Shown here: positions 38,301-47,317 of the stretch, piece by piece
Position numbering within the stretch: the first letter of the stretch is position 1
How the letters are laid out: the number at the start of each line of letters is the position of its first letter
NCBI RefSeq assembly: GCF_016125515.1
Contig: NZ_WGLO01000008.1
Span: 186,001 to 250,000 of the forward strand
DNA: 64,000 nucleotides
DNA from: Hyphomonas sp.
GTDB lineage: Bacteria > Pseudomonadota > Alphaproteobacteria > Caulobacterales > Hyphomonadaceae
Direction of reading: 5' to 3'
Notes under the pieces: generated by a model
Databases searched by the model: none
Seen by the model: the letters and a program-made list of their open reading frames with translations, nothing else
Told to the model about the DNA's origin: nothing
Program-made: the position numbers and the translations under genes

Positions 38301-39122
38301 ATGTACAGGTTCCTGCTCCTTGTCCTGACGGGTCTGACCGGCTTGCCGGCGTTCGCCTGCGACCTGCATCTGGAGGGCCGCCCGCCTGAAGTGGCAGGCT
38401 ATGTGGAGACCGCAGAGGCCTGCCTGAGGGCGCCGCCGGAGGGCTTCCTGTTCGATGCCGAGCTTGAAGGGGGTTTCCTGCGCCTCGTGAACGAAGAACG
38501 CCGCGCCGCGGGGCTCGCGCCGGTGCAGATGCGACCCGAACTGCGCGGCGCCGCGCGCTTCCATTCGCTCGACATGGCGGTCAACGGCTTCTTCGGCCAT
38601 AACGGACCGGATGGTCATGACGGGGTGTACCGCATCGCTGCGCTCGACCGGACGGCGCTGGTGGATTTCTCGGCAGAGAATGTCGCGACCGTCTCGAAAG
38701 GCTCCGGCCGGATCGATCCGGATTTCGCGCTGCAGCGCCTGCACAACAACCTGATGAACAGCCCCGGCCACCGCGCCAACATCCTGCATCCCAAGGCAAC
38801 GCATGTGGCCTTCGGCGTGGTGCGCACTCGCGGCGGCGTCTGGGTGACGCAGCTGTTCCTCAGCCTCTCGGGCACGCTGCCGGAGGCGGCGCCGCTGCGC
38901 CTGTCCGCCACCTCGCGCCTGCGCGCGCCGCGCGGGTTGGACGGGTGGCAGTTCGTGCGTTTTGATCTGGTCACGGAGGAAGGCGAGGCGGGGCCCGCCG
39001 TCGCCCTGCCGCCGCGCCGGGGCGATGCCCGGCTCGCCGCCTACGCCACCCAGCCCGGCGATGACGCGCTGTCTTATTACTGGATCCGGTTCCTGGGCCC
39101 CGCCGTCACCGTCACGCCCTGA
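38301..39122 (+). CDS. Secreted CAP-domain protein (YkwD-like)
   Basis: A 273-residue exported protein. A signal peptide (1-19, cleavage before Cys20) is followed by a CAP/SCP-PR1 domain (about 55-190). The domain includes LVNEERRAAGLAPVQMRPEL, a FGHNGPDG segment with a family-type histidine, AENVA, and NNLMNSPGHRANILHPKATHVAFGVV. The C-terminal 80 residues (about 195-273) are a separate, unrecognised beta-rich part. CAP proteins in bacteria are mostly uncharacterised. It is convergent with the nitroreductase gene, with both stops inside a 5-bp palindrome (39120-39131). Confidence 0.85.
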   Translation: MYRFLLLVLTGLTGLPAFACDLHLEGRPPEVAGYVETAEACLRAPPEGFLFDAELEGGFLRLVNEERRAAGLAPVQMRPELRGAARFHSLDMAVNGFFGHNGPDGHDGVYRIAALDRTALVDFSAENVATVSKGSGRIDPDFALQRLHNNLMNSPGHRANILHPKATHVAFGVVRTRGGVWVTQLFLSLSGTLPEAAPLRLSATSRLRAPRGLDGWQFVRFDLVTEEGEAGPAVALPPRRGDARLAAYATQPGDDALSYYWIRFLGPAVTVTP

Positions 39123-39128
39123 GCGGGC

Positions 39129-39809
39129 TCACAGCCAGCTGGCGATCGCTTCGAGCGGCTTCTTGATCAACGCGTGCTTCGGCACCACCGCGCCGTCGGC
39201 AGGGTGTCCCGCCACAAGGATCAGGAACGGCTTCTCCGTTTCGGGGCGCCCGCATATACCATTCAGGAAGGCCATCGGGTTCGGCGTGTGCACCAGCGTC
39301 GCCAGCCCCGCCATCTGGCAGGCGGCGATCAACAGGCCGGTCGCGATGCCGACACTTTCATGGATGTAGTAGTTCTTCCGGTCTTCGCCCGCCTGCACGC
39401 CGCCCCGGCGCTGCGCGAATATGCAGATGAGCCAGGGCGCCGTTTCCATGTAGGGCTTGTCGGCATCGGTGCCGATCGGCGCCAAGGCTTCCAGCCAGTC
39501 TTCGCCCGCTTTGCCGGAATAGAAGGCGCGCTCTTCGGCTTCGGCGGCGAGGCGGATCTCGCGTTTCTTCTGTGCGCTGCCGACGCACGCAAAGAACCAG
39601 GGCTGATGATTGGCGCCCGACGGCGCGCGGGCGGCAGTGCGGATGCAGGCTTCGATCACGGCGCGGTCGACCGGTTTGTCCGAGAACTGACGAACTGAAC
39701 GGCGCGACGACATGGTATCATGGAAGGCCGCCGCCCGCGCTTGCATCTCGGACGCCGTGTAGACCGGAAATCCGGTCAACGGCACATGCGTTTCGGGCGA
39801 CGTCTTCAC
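39129..39809 (-). CDS. Nitroreductase-family flavoprotein
   Basis: A 226-residue FMN-dependent oxidoreductase. The signature [14 protein letters not shown] and the FMN-contact [12 protein letters not shown] are clear; [32 protein letters not shown] closes the domain. I choose the GTG at 39809, which overlaps the stop of the upstream lipoprotein gene (GTGA) and gives the family's normal length; no earlier start makes sense and later ATGs cut into the fold. The physiological substrate is unknown. Confidence 0.87.
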   Translation of the reverse strand: MKTSPETHVPLTGFPVYTASEMQARAAAFHDTMSSRRSVRQFSDKPVDRAVIEACIRTAARAPSGANHQPWFFACVGSAQKKREIRLAAEAEERAFYSGKAGEDWLEALAPIGTDADKPYMETAPWLICIFAQRRGGVQAGEDRKNYYIHESVGIATGLLIAACQMAGLATLVHTPNPMAFLNGICGRPETEKPFLILVAGHPADGAVVPKHALIKKPLEAIASWL

Positions 39810-40561
39810 GGGCTTGCCTGAAGGTAAGCGGCGCGCGTCAGCAATTTCGAGACGGCGAAGTCCATGTAGCAAGAATGTGAAATATGGCGCGCCGGCAGGC
39901 CGGGCTGTTTCACTTCCGCCATGTAATAGGCTGAATCCGGCGGACACAGCCATTCCTCACGCCCGTACGCGTCGATCTCGTTCAGCGGCACGGAATGGCT
40001 CAGGCGGTCCGGCCCGTTGAGGAAGCAGGGGTCGGCGAGGAAGGCATCGAGCTCTGCTGCCGCGCCGGCCTCCAGCGCGGAGGTCAGGTAGGGCGGTGGC
40101 GGCGGCGAAGGTGGCTCGGGCGTCCAACCCTCGAATCCCGGCAACAGGTTCCCATCGGCATCGACCGGCGGGGGAGGTGGGGGCGGCGGAGGCGGCGCCC
40201 CGTAATTGATATTGTTCGTCGCGACCTGCCAGGTTCCGGCTGCATCTTTCCAGAGCGTGACGCGCGAATCGAGCGGCCACATGCCGGTCGGCGGAACGCG
40301 CACGCGCAGGCGCGTTGCGGCGTCTTCTGCGCCAGGCGGCAGCGGCGTGGCGGCCGTGTATTCAAGAATCCAGGCGGCGCTTTCGGCTTCGTCGGCCGCG
40401 TTGGCGGCCTTGATTTTAGCCACGTCGAACTGAGCGGCACCGGCACAGACCGTGCCGTCCGCCGCCAGCAGCTGCAGAGGGGCGGGCCGGGTCTGGCAAC
40501 CCGCCAGCACAAGGGCGAGGGCAATCAACGGCGTCGTCAGACAACTTGCACCGCGCAACAT
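39806..40561 (-). CDS. Hypothetical lipoprotein with polyproline segments
   Basis: A 251-residue protein of no family I recognise. The N-terminus is a lipoprotein signal with LVLAGC, so Cys22 is the probable lipid attachment site. A predicted beta-rich region (about 25-120, [22 protein letters not shown]) is followed by a run of ten prolines and a second Pro-rich patch (about 122-160), then a C-terminal part (165-251) with cysteines in [18 protein letters not shown] and SHSCYMDF. It is translationally coupled to the downstream nitroreductase gene by a 4-base overlap. Confidence 0.7.
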   Translation of the reverse strand: MLRGASCLTTPLIALALVLAGCQTRPAPLQLLAADGTVCAGAAQFDVAKIKAANAADEAESAAWILEYTAATPLPPGAEDAATRLRVRVPPTGMWPLDSRVTLWKDAAGTWQVATNNINYGAPPPPPPPPPPVDADGNLLPGFEGWTPEPPSPPPPPYLTSALEAGAAAELDAFLADPCFLNGPDRLSHSVPLNEIDAYGREEWLCPPDSAYYMAEVKQPGLPARHISHSCYMDFAVSKLLTRAAYLQASP

Positions 40562-40663
40562 GGAAGGCCCCCGCTGGATGGACCGCCGGAACGTCCTGCA
40601 ATTTACCGGGCGAGGCAAGAGGGGCGCGCCGCACAGTTTGGCGGCGCACCCGGTTTCATCCGC

Positions 40664-40921
40664 TCAGCAATTGTCCGGCTGGGCCCGGACGAGCTGCAAG
40701 CCGCGCCGCGTGATGCGGTACGGCTTGCCGCCTTGCGAGGCGATGGTGCGTCGCCGCTTCAGTTTCCGGAACAGCTCCATGTCGAGACTGGCGAGCCGCC
40801 AGCCGTCCCGGGTGTAGCAATGCACTTCCAAAGGCTTGCGCGTCTCGTCGCGGATGAGTTCGATCCGCCCGCCCTGGGCGAGCAGGTGGAGGATGCGCTG
40901 TTCAGCGCGTGAAATGTCCAT
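40664..40921 (-). CDS. YjhX family (UPF0386) protein
   Basis: An 85-residue basic protein matching E. coli YjhX throughout: MDISRAEQRILHLLAQGG, then VHCYTRDGW, the RKLKRRRTIASQGGKPYRITRRG stretch and the C-terminal RAQPDN. It has a winged-helix look. YjhX has been described as a toxin neutralised by the GNAT protein YjhQ, but no acetyltransferase gene is adjacent here, so a toxin role is doubtful. Its 5' region (40922-41146) is a large structured leader, suggesting tight post-transcriptional control. The only ribosome site near the ATG is a weak AGAG. Confidence 0.85.
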   Translation of the reverse strand: MDISRAEQRILHLLAQGGRIELIRDETRKPLEVHCYTRDGWRLASLDMELFRKLKRRRTIASQGGKPYRITRRGLQLVRAQPDNC

Positions 40922-41146
40922 TTGTAGAAGTCTCTGGTCCCACGCCCCGCCATGGCGGATGGGGCGCATGAAAACGTCTCTGGCGCCTCCGGTCGGGACG
41001 GGCGCCAGGCTTCACGCTTTCGCCGGCCTGCCTTGCACGGATATCCGTGCGGGAACGGCAGGCCCTCTAGCGGGACTCAGACAGGTTCAGAGACATAGGC
41101 ACTCCGATAGGAGTACTTATTTTGCGCTTCGCCGTTGCGCCGTCAA
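40922..41146 (-). promoter_or_regulatory. Nested, highly structured yjhX leader (putative attenuator or riboswitch-like RNA)
   Basis: Read on the minus strand. A TTGACG (41146-41141) lies 17 bp from AAAATA (41123-41118). Hairpin A ACTCC/GGAGT (41114-41101) contains the ribosome site of a nine-codon ORF (41096-41067). Stem B is 8 bp, GGCCTGCC (41064-41057) with GGCAGGCC (41032-41025), enclosing a perfect 16-bp palindrome (41050-41035). Stem C is 8 bp CTGGCGCC/GGCGCCAG (41008-41001 with 40987-40980), followed by GTTTTC. Stem D is a GC-rich palindrome at 40958-40947. GTCTCTG in the short ORF (41094-41088) is complementary to two CAGAGAC copies: one at 40982-40976 and one at the yjhX ribosome site (40936-40930). 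Confidence 0.65.
41067..41096 (-). CDS. Candidate nine-residue leader peptide MSLNLSESR
   Basis: A ten-codon ORF including stop, with GGAG five bases upstream of ATG. It sits between hairpin A, which would bury its ribosome site, and stem B. Its first codons contain the GTCTCTG that can pair with the yjhX ribosome site. Translation could therefore decide which structures form. No codon bias towards one amino acid (as in classical biosynthetic attenuators) is evident, apart from three serines and two leucines. Too short to prove from sequence. Confidence 0.4.
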   Translation of the reverse strand: MSLNLSESR

Positions 41147-41147
41147 G

Positions 41148-41546
41148 TCAGACGAAATGATCGATCCCCTCGCCGAGGATTGCGACCCAGGCATGCTTGC
41201 GCCCTTCGTATACGGAATATTCCGGAGACGGGAAGGCCGGGTCCGCGAAGGCGCCGACCGCAAGGGCCGTTAGCCCGGGCATTGCTTCAGCCGTGTACCA
41301 CAAGGTCGAGCCGCAGTCCGGGCAGAAGTGGAATGTCGCACGATTGCCGCTGTCGGAGATTGCGGTCCATTCCTTGAACGTGCCTGAAACAGAAACCTGC
41401 GCATCAGGCCAGCGGGCCTGCACCGCAAACGCGCTGCCTGATCGCCGCTGGCAATTCAGGCAATGGCATACGGAAACCCGCACGGGCTCGCCTTCACAGG
41501 TCACCGTCAGCTGTCCGCACCGGCAGCTTGCCAGACGGGCGACCAT
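41148..41546 (-). CDS. GFA-family zinc protein (first copy)
   Basis: A 132-residue member of the glutathione-dependent formaldehyde-activating enzyme-like family. Zinc ligands are visible in CRCGQL, CHCLNCQ and FCPDCGSTLW. Start MVARLASCRCG at 41546 is the usual one. True formaldehyde-activating activity is not established for most family members. It follows fabI by only 7 bases and may be read from the same transcript. A second, distinct GFA gene is at 53496-53900. Confidence 0.87.
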   Translation of the reverse strand: MVARLASCRCGQLTVTCEGEPVRVSVCHCLNCQRRSGSAFAVQARWPDAQVSVSGTFKEWTAISDSGNRATFHFCPDCGSTLWYTAEAMPGLTALAVGAFADPAFPSPEYSVYEGRKHAWVAILGEGIDHFV

Positions 41547-41553
41547 CGAAGGC

Positions 41554-42372
<819 letters not shown>

Positions 42373-42682
42373 CAGGGCCTCCCTTGATTGAGTTTACCGT
42401 CTTTCGCGAGGGCTAGGCGGGCCCGGCGGAGACGTCAAGTTGGCGGCACGCTTCGTGCAAACGGCTTGTAGCAGACAGGGGCGCGAGGCCCCGCTGACCT
42501 GCCGGGAGACACCATGCGCATTGCCATCGCCATTTTCGTGATCGTGGGCATTTTCCTCGAGCCGTGCTGGGCCGCCGCCGGCGGCTTCTGAGCGCCGCAA
42601 ATCGCTCGCCTCACAGGCGAGCATGCCCTGTCTGGACGGGCCACGCCACACGCCGTCTTGTGGACAGTTTGTGGACGGGCGT
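42373..42682. other. fabI-fabA intergenic region with hairpin
   Basis: A 310-bp gap. On the minus strand a TTGACG (42438-42433) could be the -35 of a fabI promoter, though the -10 is poor. A perfect 8-bp stem GCTCGCCT/AGGCGAGC (42604-42611 with 42615-42622) lies downstream of fabA and is followed on the minus strand only by GATTTG, so it is a weak terminator candidate. The plus strand holds the 25-codon ORF listed separately. Confidence 0.4.
42514..42591 (+). CDS. Candidate 25-residue hydrophobic small protein
   Basis: ATG at 42514 follows GCCGGGAGACACC, a good ribosome site. The peptide starts MRIAIAIFVIVGIFLEPCW and ends AAAGGF, a single membrane helix with one positive charge at the N-terminus and a Cys-Trp near the end. 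It is antisense to the fabA-fabI gap, so it does not overlap another gene. It resembles small membrane-stress proteins in size only; no family is recognised. A promoter is not obvious. Confidence 0.4.
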   Translation: MRIAIAIFVIVGIFLEPCWAAAGGF

Positions 42683-43219
42683 TCAGCCCTCTTCGGCGAG
42701 GTTCTTGAGGCCGACTTTCATGTCCAGCGCCGTGTAGACGTGCTGCCCGTCGACATATACCCGGCCATCCGCAATCCCGAGGTTGAGCTTGCCGCGGCGC
42801 ACGCGCTTGATGTCGATTTCGTAGCGCACGAGCTTCTTGTCCGGCGTGATCTCGCCGGTGAACTTGACCTCGCCGACGCCCAGGGCGCGGCCCTTGCCGG
42901 GCGAGCCCGACCAGCCAAGCCAGTAGCCGACCGCCTGCCACATGGCGTCGAGGCCGAGGCAGCCCGGCATGACGGGGTCGCCGGGGAAGTGGCATTTGAA
43001 GAACCAGAGGTCAGGGTTGATGTCGAGTTCGCCGACCACGTGCCCCTTGCCGAAGGTGCCGCCATCAACGCTGATCTCGGTGATCCGGTCCATCATCAGC
43101 ATCGGCGGTTCGGGCAGCTGGGCATTGCCGGGGCCGAAATAGCCGCCCTTGCCGGATTCGAGCAGGTCTTCCTTGGTGTAGGACGACTTGGGCGTGTGGT
43201 AATCGTGCGGTCCGGACAT
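42683..43219 (-). CDS. fabA: 3-hydroxydecanoyl-[ACP] dehydratase/isomerase FabA
   Basis: A 178-residue hot-dog enzyme that dehydrates 3-hydroxyacyl-ACP and isomerises trans-2- to cis-3-decenoyl-ACP, the branch point to unsaturated fatty acids. The active-site segment [22 protein letters not shown] holds the catalytic His and Asp. MLMMDRI and the C-terminal ALDMKVGL are typical. Start at 43219 is chosen over 43264. A TTGACA at 43286-43281 overlapping the upstream stop could be its -35. Confidence 0.95.
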   Translation of the reverse strand: MSGPHDYHTPKSSYTKEDLLESGKGGYFGPGNAQLPEPPMLMMDRITEISVDGGTFGKGHVVGELDINPDLWFFKCHFPGDPVMPGCLGLDAMWQAVGYWLGWSGSPGKGRALGVGEVKFTGEITPDKKLVRYEIDIKRVRRGKLNLGIADGRVYVDGQHVYTALDMKVGLKNLAEEG

Positions 43220-43282
43220 GCGGGCTATCCTGTCAAAAGGCGCTGAATCAAGCGGCTTTCCCACCGTCTGGCGGCGATAATG

Positions 43283-43786
43283 TCAACCTTTTGTCGCGGT
43301 TGCGCCCCATAGCAGGTCGCGCGGTGCCCAGCCCTGATACCGCCCGGCAGTCACCTGGCAAGCATCGCGTTCGCAGTCGCCAAGGTCCACCAGCACGTCC
43401 TTGCTGACCGCCGCGATCTCGCGGCTGTCGTCGGCGCGGCCAGCCTTGAGGGCGAACGGACCCCGCGTCAGCGCCTTGCGGGCGTCGGACAGCTGGGTCT
43501 TCTCGATCCAAACTTCGTCGCCTGTATGATCGCGCACGTAGCGCCAGTCGCCGCTTTCCTTGAGAATCAGCACCGGCAGGCCGCGGCGGACGTATTCCCA
43601 GCGCACGGCATAGTCTCGGCCCGGCCCGATCCGGCCGTTCACCTTCTCATGGCGTAGCGATTCGAAGCGCGGCACTTCCTTGCCGGAGAACCGGCTGATC
43701 TGGACCTCCTCGAGGCTTCCTGCCGAAGCCGAAGGCAAACCGGTCGAAGCGAACGCAAGGGCGAGTGCAAGAACTGCCCGTTTCAT
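43283..43786 (-). CDS. Exported SH3-domain protein
   Basis: A 167-residue protein with a clear signal peptide (MKRAVLALALAFASTGLPS, cleavage after SASA, near residue 22). Two SH3-like beta modules follow: about 35-95 (VNGRIGPGRDYAVRWEYVRRGLPVLIL, DWRYVRDHTGDEVWI) and a second more diverged one (about 100-165, KDVLVDLGDCERDACQV, GWAPRDLLWG). Such proteins bind cell-wall peptides or act as periplasmic adaptors. It lies upstream of fabA in the same direction. The partner or ligand is unknown. Confidence 0.82.
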   Translation of the reverse strand: MKRAVLALALAFASTGLPSASAGSLEEVQISRFSGKEVPRFESLRHEKVNGRIGPGRDYAVRWEYVRRGLPVLILKESGDWRYVRDHTGDEVWIEKTQLSDARKALTRGPFALKAGRADDSREIAAVSKDVLVDLGDCERDACQVTAGRYQGWAPRDLLWGATATKG

Positions 43787-43922
43787 GTGCAACCTTCCGC
43801 AATTTCCGGGAGAGAGCCATTCTCTCAGGTGCACATGAATCCCAGGTAAAACGACGGGTCATTGGCGCGGCAGCCATGCTCTGGTAAGCGGCAATGACAA
43901 TAAGCACATCTGTGGGAGTCCC

Positions 43923-44909
43923 ATGCCAGCCTCGAAGTTGAAAGTCGTCGTCACCCGCAAGCTGCCCGCGCCGGTGGAATTGCGGATGAAAGAGCTGTTC
44001 GACGCTCGCCTGAATGAAGCGGACATTCCCCTCACGCAGGAACAACTCGCCGAGGCGATGCAGACGGCCGATGTGCTGGTGCCCACCGTGACGGACCGGA
44101 TCGACGGACGCCTGATGGCGCGTGCCGGCCAGCAACTGCGCCTGATCGCCCAGTTCGGGGCCGGGGTGGACAATATCGACGTGGCGAGCGCCATCCAGCG
44201 CGGCATCACGGTGACCAACACGCCCGGCGTGCTGACCGATGATACGGCAGACGTCGCCATGGCGCTGATCCTGGCCGTGCCGCGCCGCCTGCACGAGGGC
44301 GCACAGATCATGGATGGCGGCGGCTTCGATGGCTGGACGCCGACCTGGATGCTCGGCCGGCGCCTGTCGGGCAAGCGGCTCGGCATCATCGGCATGGGCC
44401 GTATCGGCCAGGCGGTCGCCCGCCGCGCCAAGGCGTTCGGCATGCAAATCCACTATCACAACCGCAAGCCGGTCGGCCCGCGTATCGAAGAAGCGCTTGA
44501 GGCCACCTATTGGGACTCGCTCGACCAGATGCTGGCCCGCATGGACATCGTCTCGGTGAACTGCCCGCACACGCCCGCCACCTTCCACCTCATCAACACG
44601 CGCCGTCTCGCGCTGATGAAGCCGGAAGCCTACATCATCAACACGGCGCGCGGCGAAGTGATCGACGAAGCGGCGCTCGCCCGGGCGATCCGCGGCGGCC
44701 AACTGGCCGGGGCCGGTCTCGACGTGTTCGAGCGCGAGCCGTCCGTGAACCCGGACCTGATCGGCCTGCCGAACGTGCTGCTCCTGCCGCATATGGGGTC
44801 GGCCACCATCGAGGGACGCACCGAGATGGGCGAAAAGGTCATCATCAACATCAAGACCTTTGCCGACGGTCACCGCCCGCCCGACCGCGTGATCCCTGCC
44901 ATCCTCTGA
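43923..44909 (+). CDS. D-2-hydroxyacid dehydrogenase (glyoxylate/hydroxypyruvate reductase type)
   Basis: A 328-residue NAD(P)H-dependent reductase. The nucleotide motif is GIIGMGRIGQAVARRAKAFG near residue 155. The catalytic Arg is in NTARGEVIDEAAL, the Glu in the following DVFEREP region and the His in LLPHMGSAT. Closest in style to glyoxylate/D-glycerate reductases that work beside serine or glycolate metabolism. Substrate preference is inferred only. It is convergent with the hydrolase gene, with two bases between the stops. Confidence 0.9.
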   Translation: MPASKLKVVVTRKLPAPVELRMKELFDARLNEADIPLTQEQLAEAMQTADVLVPTVTDRIDGRLMARAGQQLRLIAQFGAGVDNIDVASAIQRGITVTNTPGVLTDDTADVAMALILAVPRRLHEGAQIMDGGGFDGWTPTWMLGRRLSGKRLGIIGMGRIGQAVARRAKAFGMQIHYHNRKPVGPRIEEALEATYWDSLDQMLARMDIVSVNCPHTPATFHLINTRRLALMKPEAYIINTARGEVIDEAALARAIRGGQLAGAGLDVFEREPSVNPDLIGLPNVLLLPHMGSATIEGRTEMGEKVIINIKTFADGHRPPDRVIPAIL

Positions 44910-44911
44910 CC

Positions 44912-45919
44912 TCAGTTGCCCGGGCCGGAGAGTCCTTCAAGGGCTACTTCCGAAACGCCGTAGACGTCGCTTGCGAGGAAGGCGCGCAGGTCGCTTTCCG
45001 AAAGTTCGGCTACTTCTTCCTGGGGCAGGTGGCCGACGCCCGGATAAATAATAAGCTTCGCACCGGGGATCGCTTCGGCAAACCGCTCGCCATTCTCCAC
45101 CGGGATCAGGTTGTCTTTCTCGCCATGCATCACCAGCGTCGGTGTGGTGATCGTCGCGAGCAGTTCCGGCGTCGCCTCCCGGCGTTCGCCCTGGCCGGAG
45201 ACGAGTTCCAGCAGTGCCGCACGGTGGCAGGGCGCACGCGACAGCGTGGCGTAGCGTTCCACCATTTCGTCGGTAACGAAAGACGGATCACCGAAACTGT
45301 TTTCCAGTCCGCCCCGGATCAGCGTCGAAAGATCGAGATCCTTCATCACGCGGCGCGCGAGGCCGATGTCGAGCAGACGGAAAACCAGGGGCCGGCTGTC
45401 TTCCTCCGTTTCGGGATGGGGCCATCCAGCGGAGTCGACCAGCACGAGGCCGTCCAGACGATCCGGATGCGTCAGTGCATAGTTCCACGCCGCGCTGCCG
45501 CCCATCGAATTTCCGGCGAGCGTGAACCGTTCGATCTCCAACGTGTTGGCCACGCGGTTGATCGTGTCGACAAATTGCTGCGGGCCGATGGTTCCGTTGT
45601 CGAGGCAGCGCGACAGGCCGTGGCCGGGAAGGTCGAGGCTGACGACGCGGTAATCGCGCTTCAGGTTGTTCACCCAGGGCTCCCAGGTGTGCAGCGACGC
45701 AGAGAAGCCGTGCACGAGGATGATCACCTTGCCATCGCGCGGGCCGACATCGCGGAAATGCACGCGCATGTCATCGCCGAACGCAATGTAACGACTGTCG
45801 GCATTCGCGTAGATCGCTTCGAGTTGTTCGTAGGGGATGTCGTCCCGGCGCAGCGTCATCCACCCGGCGAACAGGATGACACCCAAGGTAACAACAACGG
45901 CAAGAAGGCGTCTGAACAT
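44912..45919 (-). CDS. Membrane-anchored alpha/beta hydrolase
   Basis: A 335-residue serine hydrolase. An N-terminal hydrophobic segment (about 3-22, RRLLAVVVTLGVILFAGWM) is probably an uncleaved anchor or signal. The hydrolase domain has IILVHGFSASLHTWEPW, the nucleophile elbow GNSMGG (near residue 146) and a C-terminal GVGHLPQEE with the catalytic His. Epoxide hydrolase/haloalkane dehalogenase-like members share this layout, but no diagnostic residue allows a choice. The ATG at 45919 is preferred over a TTG four codons upstream. Confidence 0.85.
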   Translation of the reverse strand: MFRRLLAVVVTLGVILFAGWMTLRRDDIPYEQLEAIYANADSRYIAFGDDMRVHFRDVGPRDGKVIILVHGFSASLHTWEPWVNNLKRDYRVVSLDLPGHGLSRCLDNGTIGPQQFVDTINRVANTLEIERFTLAGNSMGGSAAWNYALTHPDRLDGLVLVDSAGWPHPETEEDSRPLVFRLLDIGLARRVMKDLDLSTLIRGGLENSFGDPSFVTDEMVERYATLSRAPCHRAALLELVSGQGERREATPELLATITTPTLVMHGEKDNLIPVENGERFAEAIPGAKLIIYPGVGHLPQEEVAELSESDLRAFLASDVYGVSEVALEGLSGPGN

Positions 45920-45992
45920 GGCAATTCGCAACTTTTCAAAGCGGGCGTTCGCGAGATAACCCCCTCCTGTGGCGCGGTGTCAAACCCTCAGA

Positions 45993-46733
45993 TCAGACGT
46001 GACACACAGGACATGAAGTGTCGCGCATCAGGCGAACCATGCGGGACGTACCACTGAGCCCGTCAATCAGCTGGATCCGGCCGATCAGCGGCGTGCCTGC
46101 GCCGGTGATGAGCTTCAGCGTTTCAAGCGCCATCGCGGAGCCTGTAATTCCTGTAACAGGTCCGGCGACGCCGACTTCGTCGCAGGCTTCGGCGGCGGGC
46201 GGTGATTCGGGCACCCAGCATTGATAGCAGGGCGCATCGCCCTGCACGCCAGAGGCGAAGACGCTGACCTGTCCGGTCCACCCGCTGGCGGCGCCGGAGA
46301 CGAGCAGCCGGCGGTGCGCATGCGCGAACCGGTTCAGCGCAAAGCGGGTTTCAAAATTGTCGCTCGCATCGATCAGGATGTCGCCGGCGGGCGTCTCGCC
46401 GGGCGCAAAGCGCCGCGCAACACTTAGGATCGTCAGGTCCGGATCGATCGCGCACAGCCGCTCGGCGAGACGCTCGGCCTTGCCCGCGCCGGCGTCGGCG
46501 GCGCCGAACTGGATCTGGCGTTGCAGGTTCGACCGCTCGACCGTGTCGTCGTCCCAGATCTCGATCCGTCCGACACCGGCGGCCGCAAGGTAGAGCGCGC
46601 AAGGCCCGCCGAGGGCGCCGGCGCCGATGATCGACACCGAAGCCGCGCGCAGCTTCTGCACGCCGGGCCCGCCGATCTCCTTCAGGAGGATGTGGCGGCG
46701 GTGGCGGTCGATCTCTTCTGCCGTCAGGCTCAT
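45993..46733 (-). CDS. ThiF/MoeB-type adenylyltransferase
   Basis: A 246-residue E1-like enzyme that adenylates the C-terminal Gly of a sulfur-carrier protein (MoaD or ThiS). The ATP motif GAGALGGPCALYLAAAGVG lies near residue 30, followed by DDDTVERSNLQRQIQF and the DASDNFETRFALN segment. Zinc-binding cysteine pairs are CYQCW and CPVC near the end. There is no C-terminal rhodanese domain, as in MoeB. Its start overlaps the nadD stop by 4 bases (ATGA). Pathway (molybdopterin or thiamine) is undecided. Confidence 0.87.
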   Translation of the reverse strand: MSLTAEEIDRHRRHILLKEIGGPGVQKLRAASVSIIGAGALGGPCALYLAAAGVGRIEIWDDDTVERSNLQRQIQFGAADAGAGKAERLAERLCAIDPDLTILSVARRFAPGETPAGDILIDASDNFETRFALNRFAHAHRRLLVSGAASGWTGQVSVFASGVQGDAPCYQCWVPESPPAAEACDEVGVAGPVTGITGSAMALETLKLITGAGTPLIGRIQLIDGLSGTSRMVRLMRDTSCPVCHV

Positions 46734-47317
46734 CGCGCGCGCCTCAGGGCTGTGGACGAGAGCGGATTGTCTGACCCGCGCAGATACACCCAGGCCGGCG
46801 GCGTGCAGCCGGCAAGGCGCGCGGCGTCGGCTTCGCGCAGGCGCGCATGTGCGAACCGCCGTGTGAAGGGCAGGGCGCGCGAGAGCCGTGTGCCGGGGCG
46901 CGAGACAATCGCGATGGGCACCATGCGCGCAATCGTCTGCCAATCTTTCCAACGGTGGAAGGCGGCGGCGCTGTCGGCGCCCATGATCCAGACGAAACGA
47001 GCCCGGGGGGCGGCGGCCTTCAGAGCGGCCAGTGTATCGACGGTGTAGGTGAGGCTCAGCTGCGCTTCGATATCGCTGACCTGCATGGCCGGGCCGGTCG
47101 CGAGGGCGCGCGCCGAAGCCAGGCGCGCCCCAAATGATCCGTGTTCGGATTTAAGCGGATTGCCGCGCGCGACAATCCACCAGACCGCATCAAGGCGCAG
47201 TCGCTTCAGCGCGGTTTCTGCGACGTGCAAATGTCCGCCATGGGCCGGATTGAAACTTCCCCCCAGCAGGCCGATCCGCCGTCCCGCCGCCGGACCGGGC
47301 AGGCGCGCGCGCGTCAA
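46730..47317 (-). CDS. nadD: Nicotinate-nucleotide adenylyltransferase NadD
   Basis: A 195-residue NAD biosynthesis enzyme. GLLGGSFNPAHGGHLHVAETAL carries the nucleotidyltransferase (T/H)xGH-type motif, WWIVARGNPLKSEHG is a family landmark, and the C-terminal SSTALR is intact. No ATG precedes the first motif; the only sensible start is the TTG at 47317, which overlaps the proA stop (TTGA). In many relatives rsfS follows nadD; here a moeB-like gene does. Confidence 0.92.
   Translation of the reverse strand: MTRARLPGPAAGRRIGLLGGSFNPAHGGHLHVAETALKRLRLDAVWWIVARGNPLKSEHGSFGARLASARALATGPAMQVSDIEAQLSLTYTVDTLAALKAAAPRARFVWIMGADSAAAFHRWKDWQTIARMVPIAIVSRPGTRLSRALPFTRRFAHARLREADAARLAGCTPPAWVYLRGSDNPLSSTALRRAR

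Noticed and set aside
40664-40921. YjhX as half of a toxin-antitoxin pair
   Set aside because: No YjhQ-like GNAT gene is adjacent. The GNAT gene at 62892 is over 20 kb away and sits behind rpiB.
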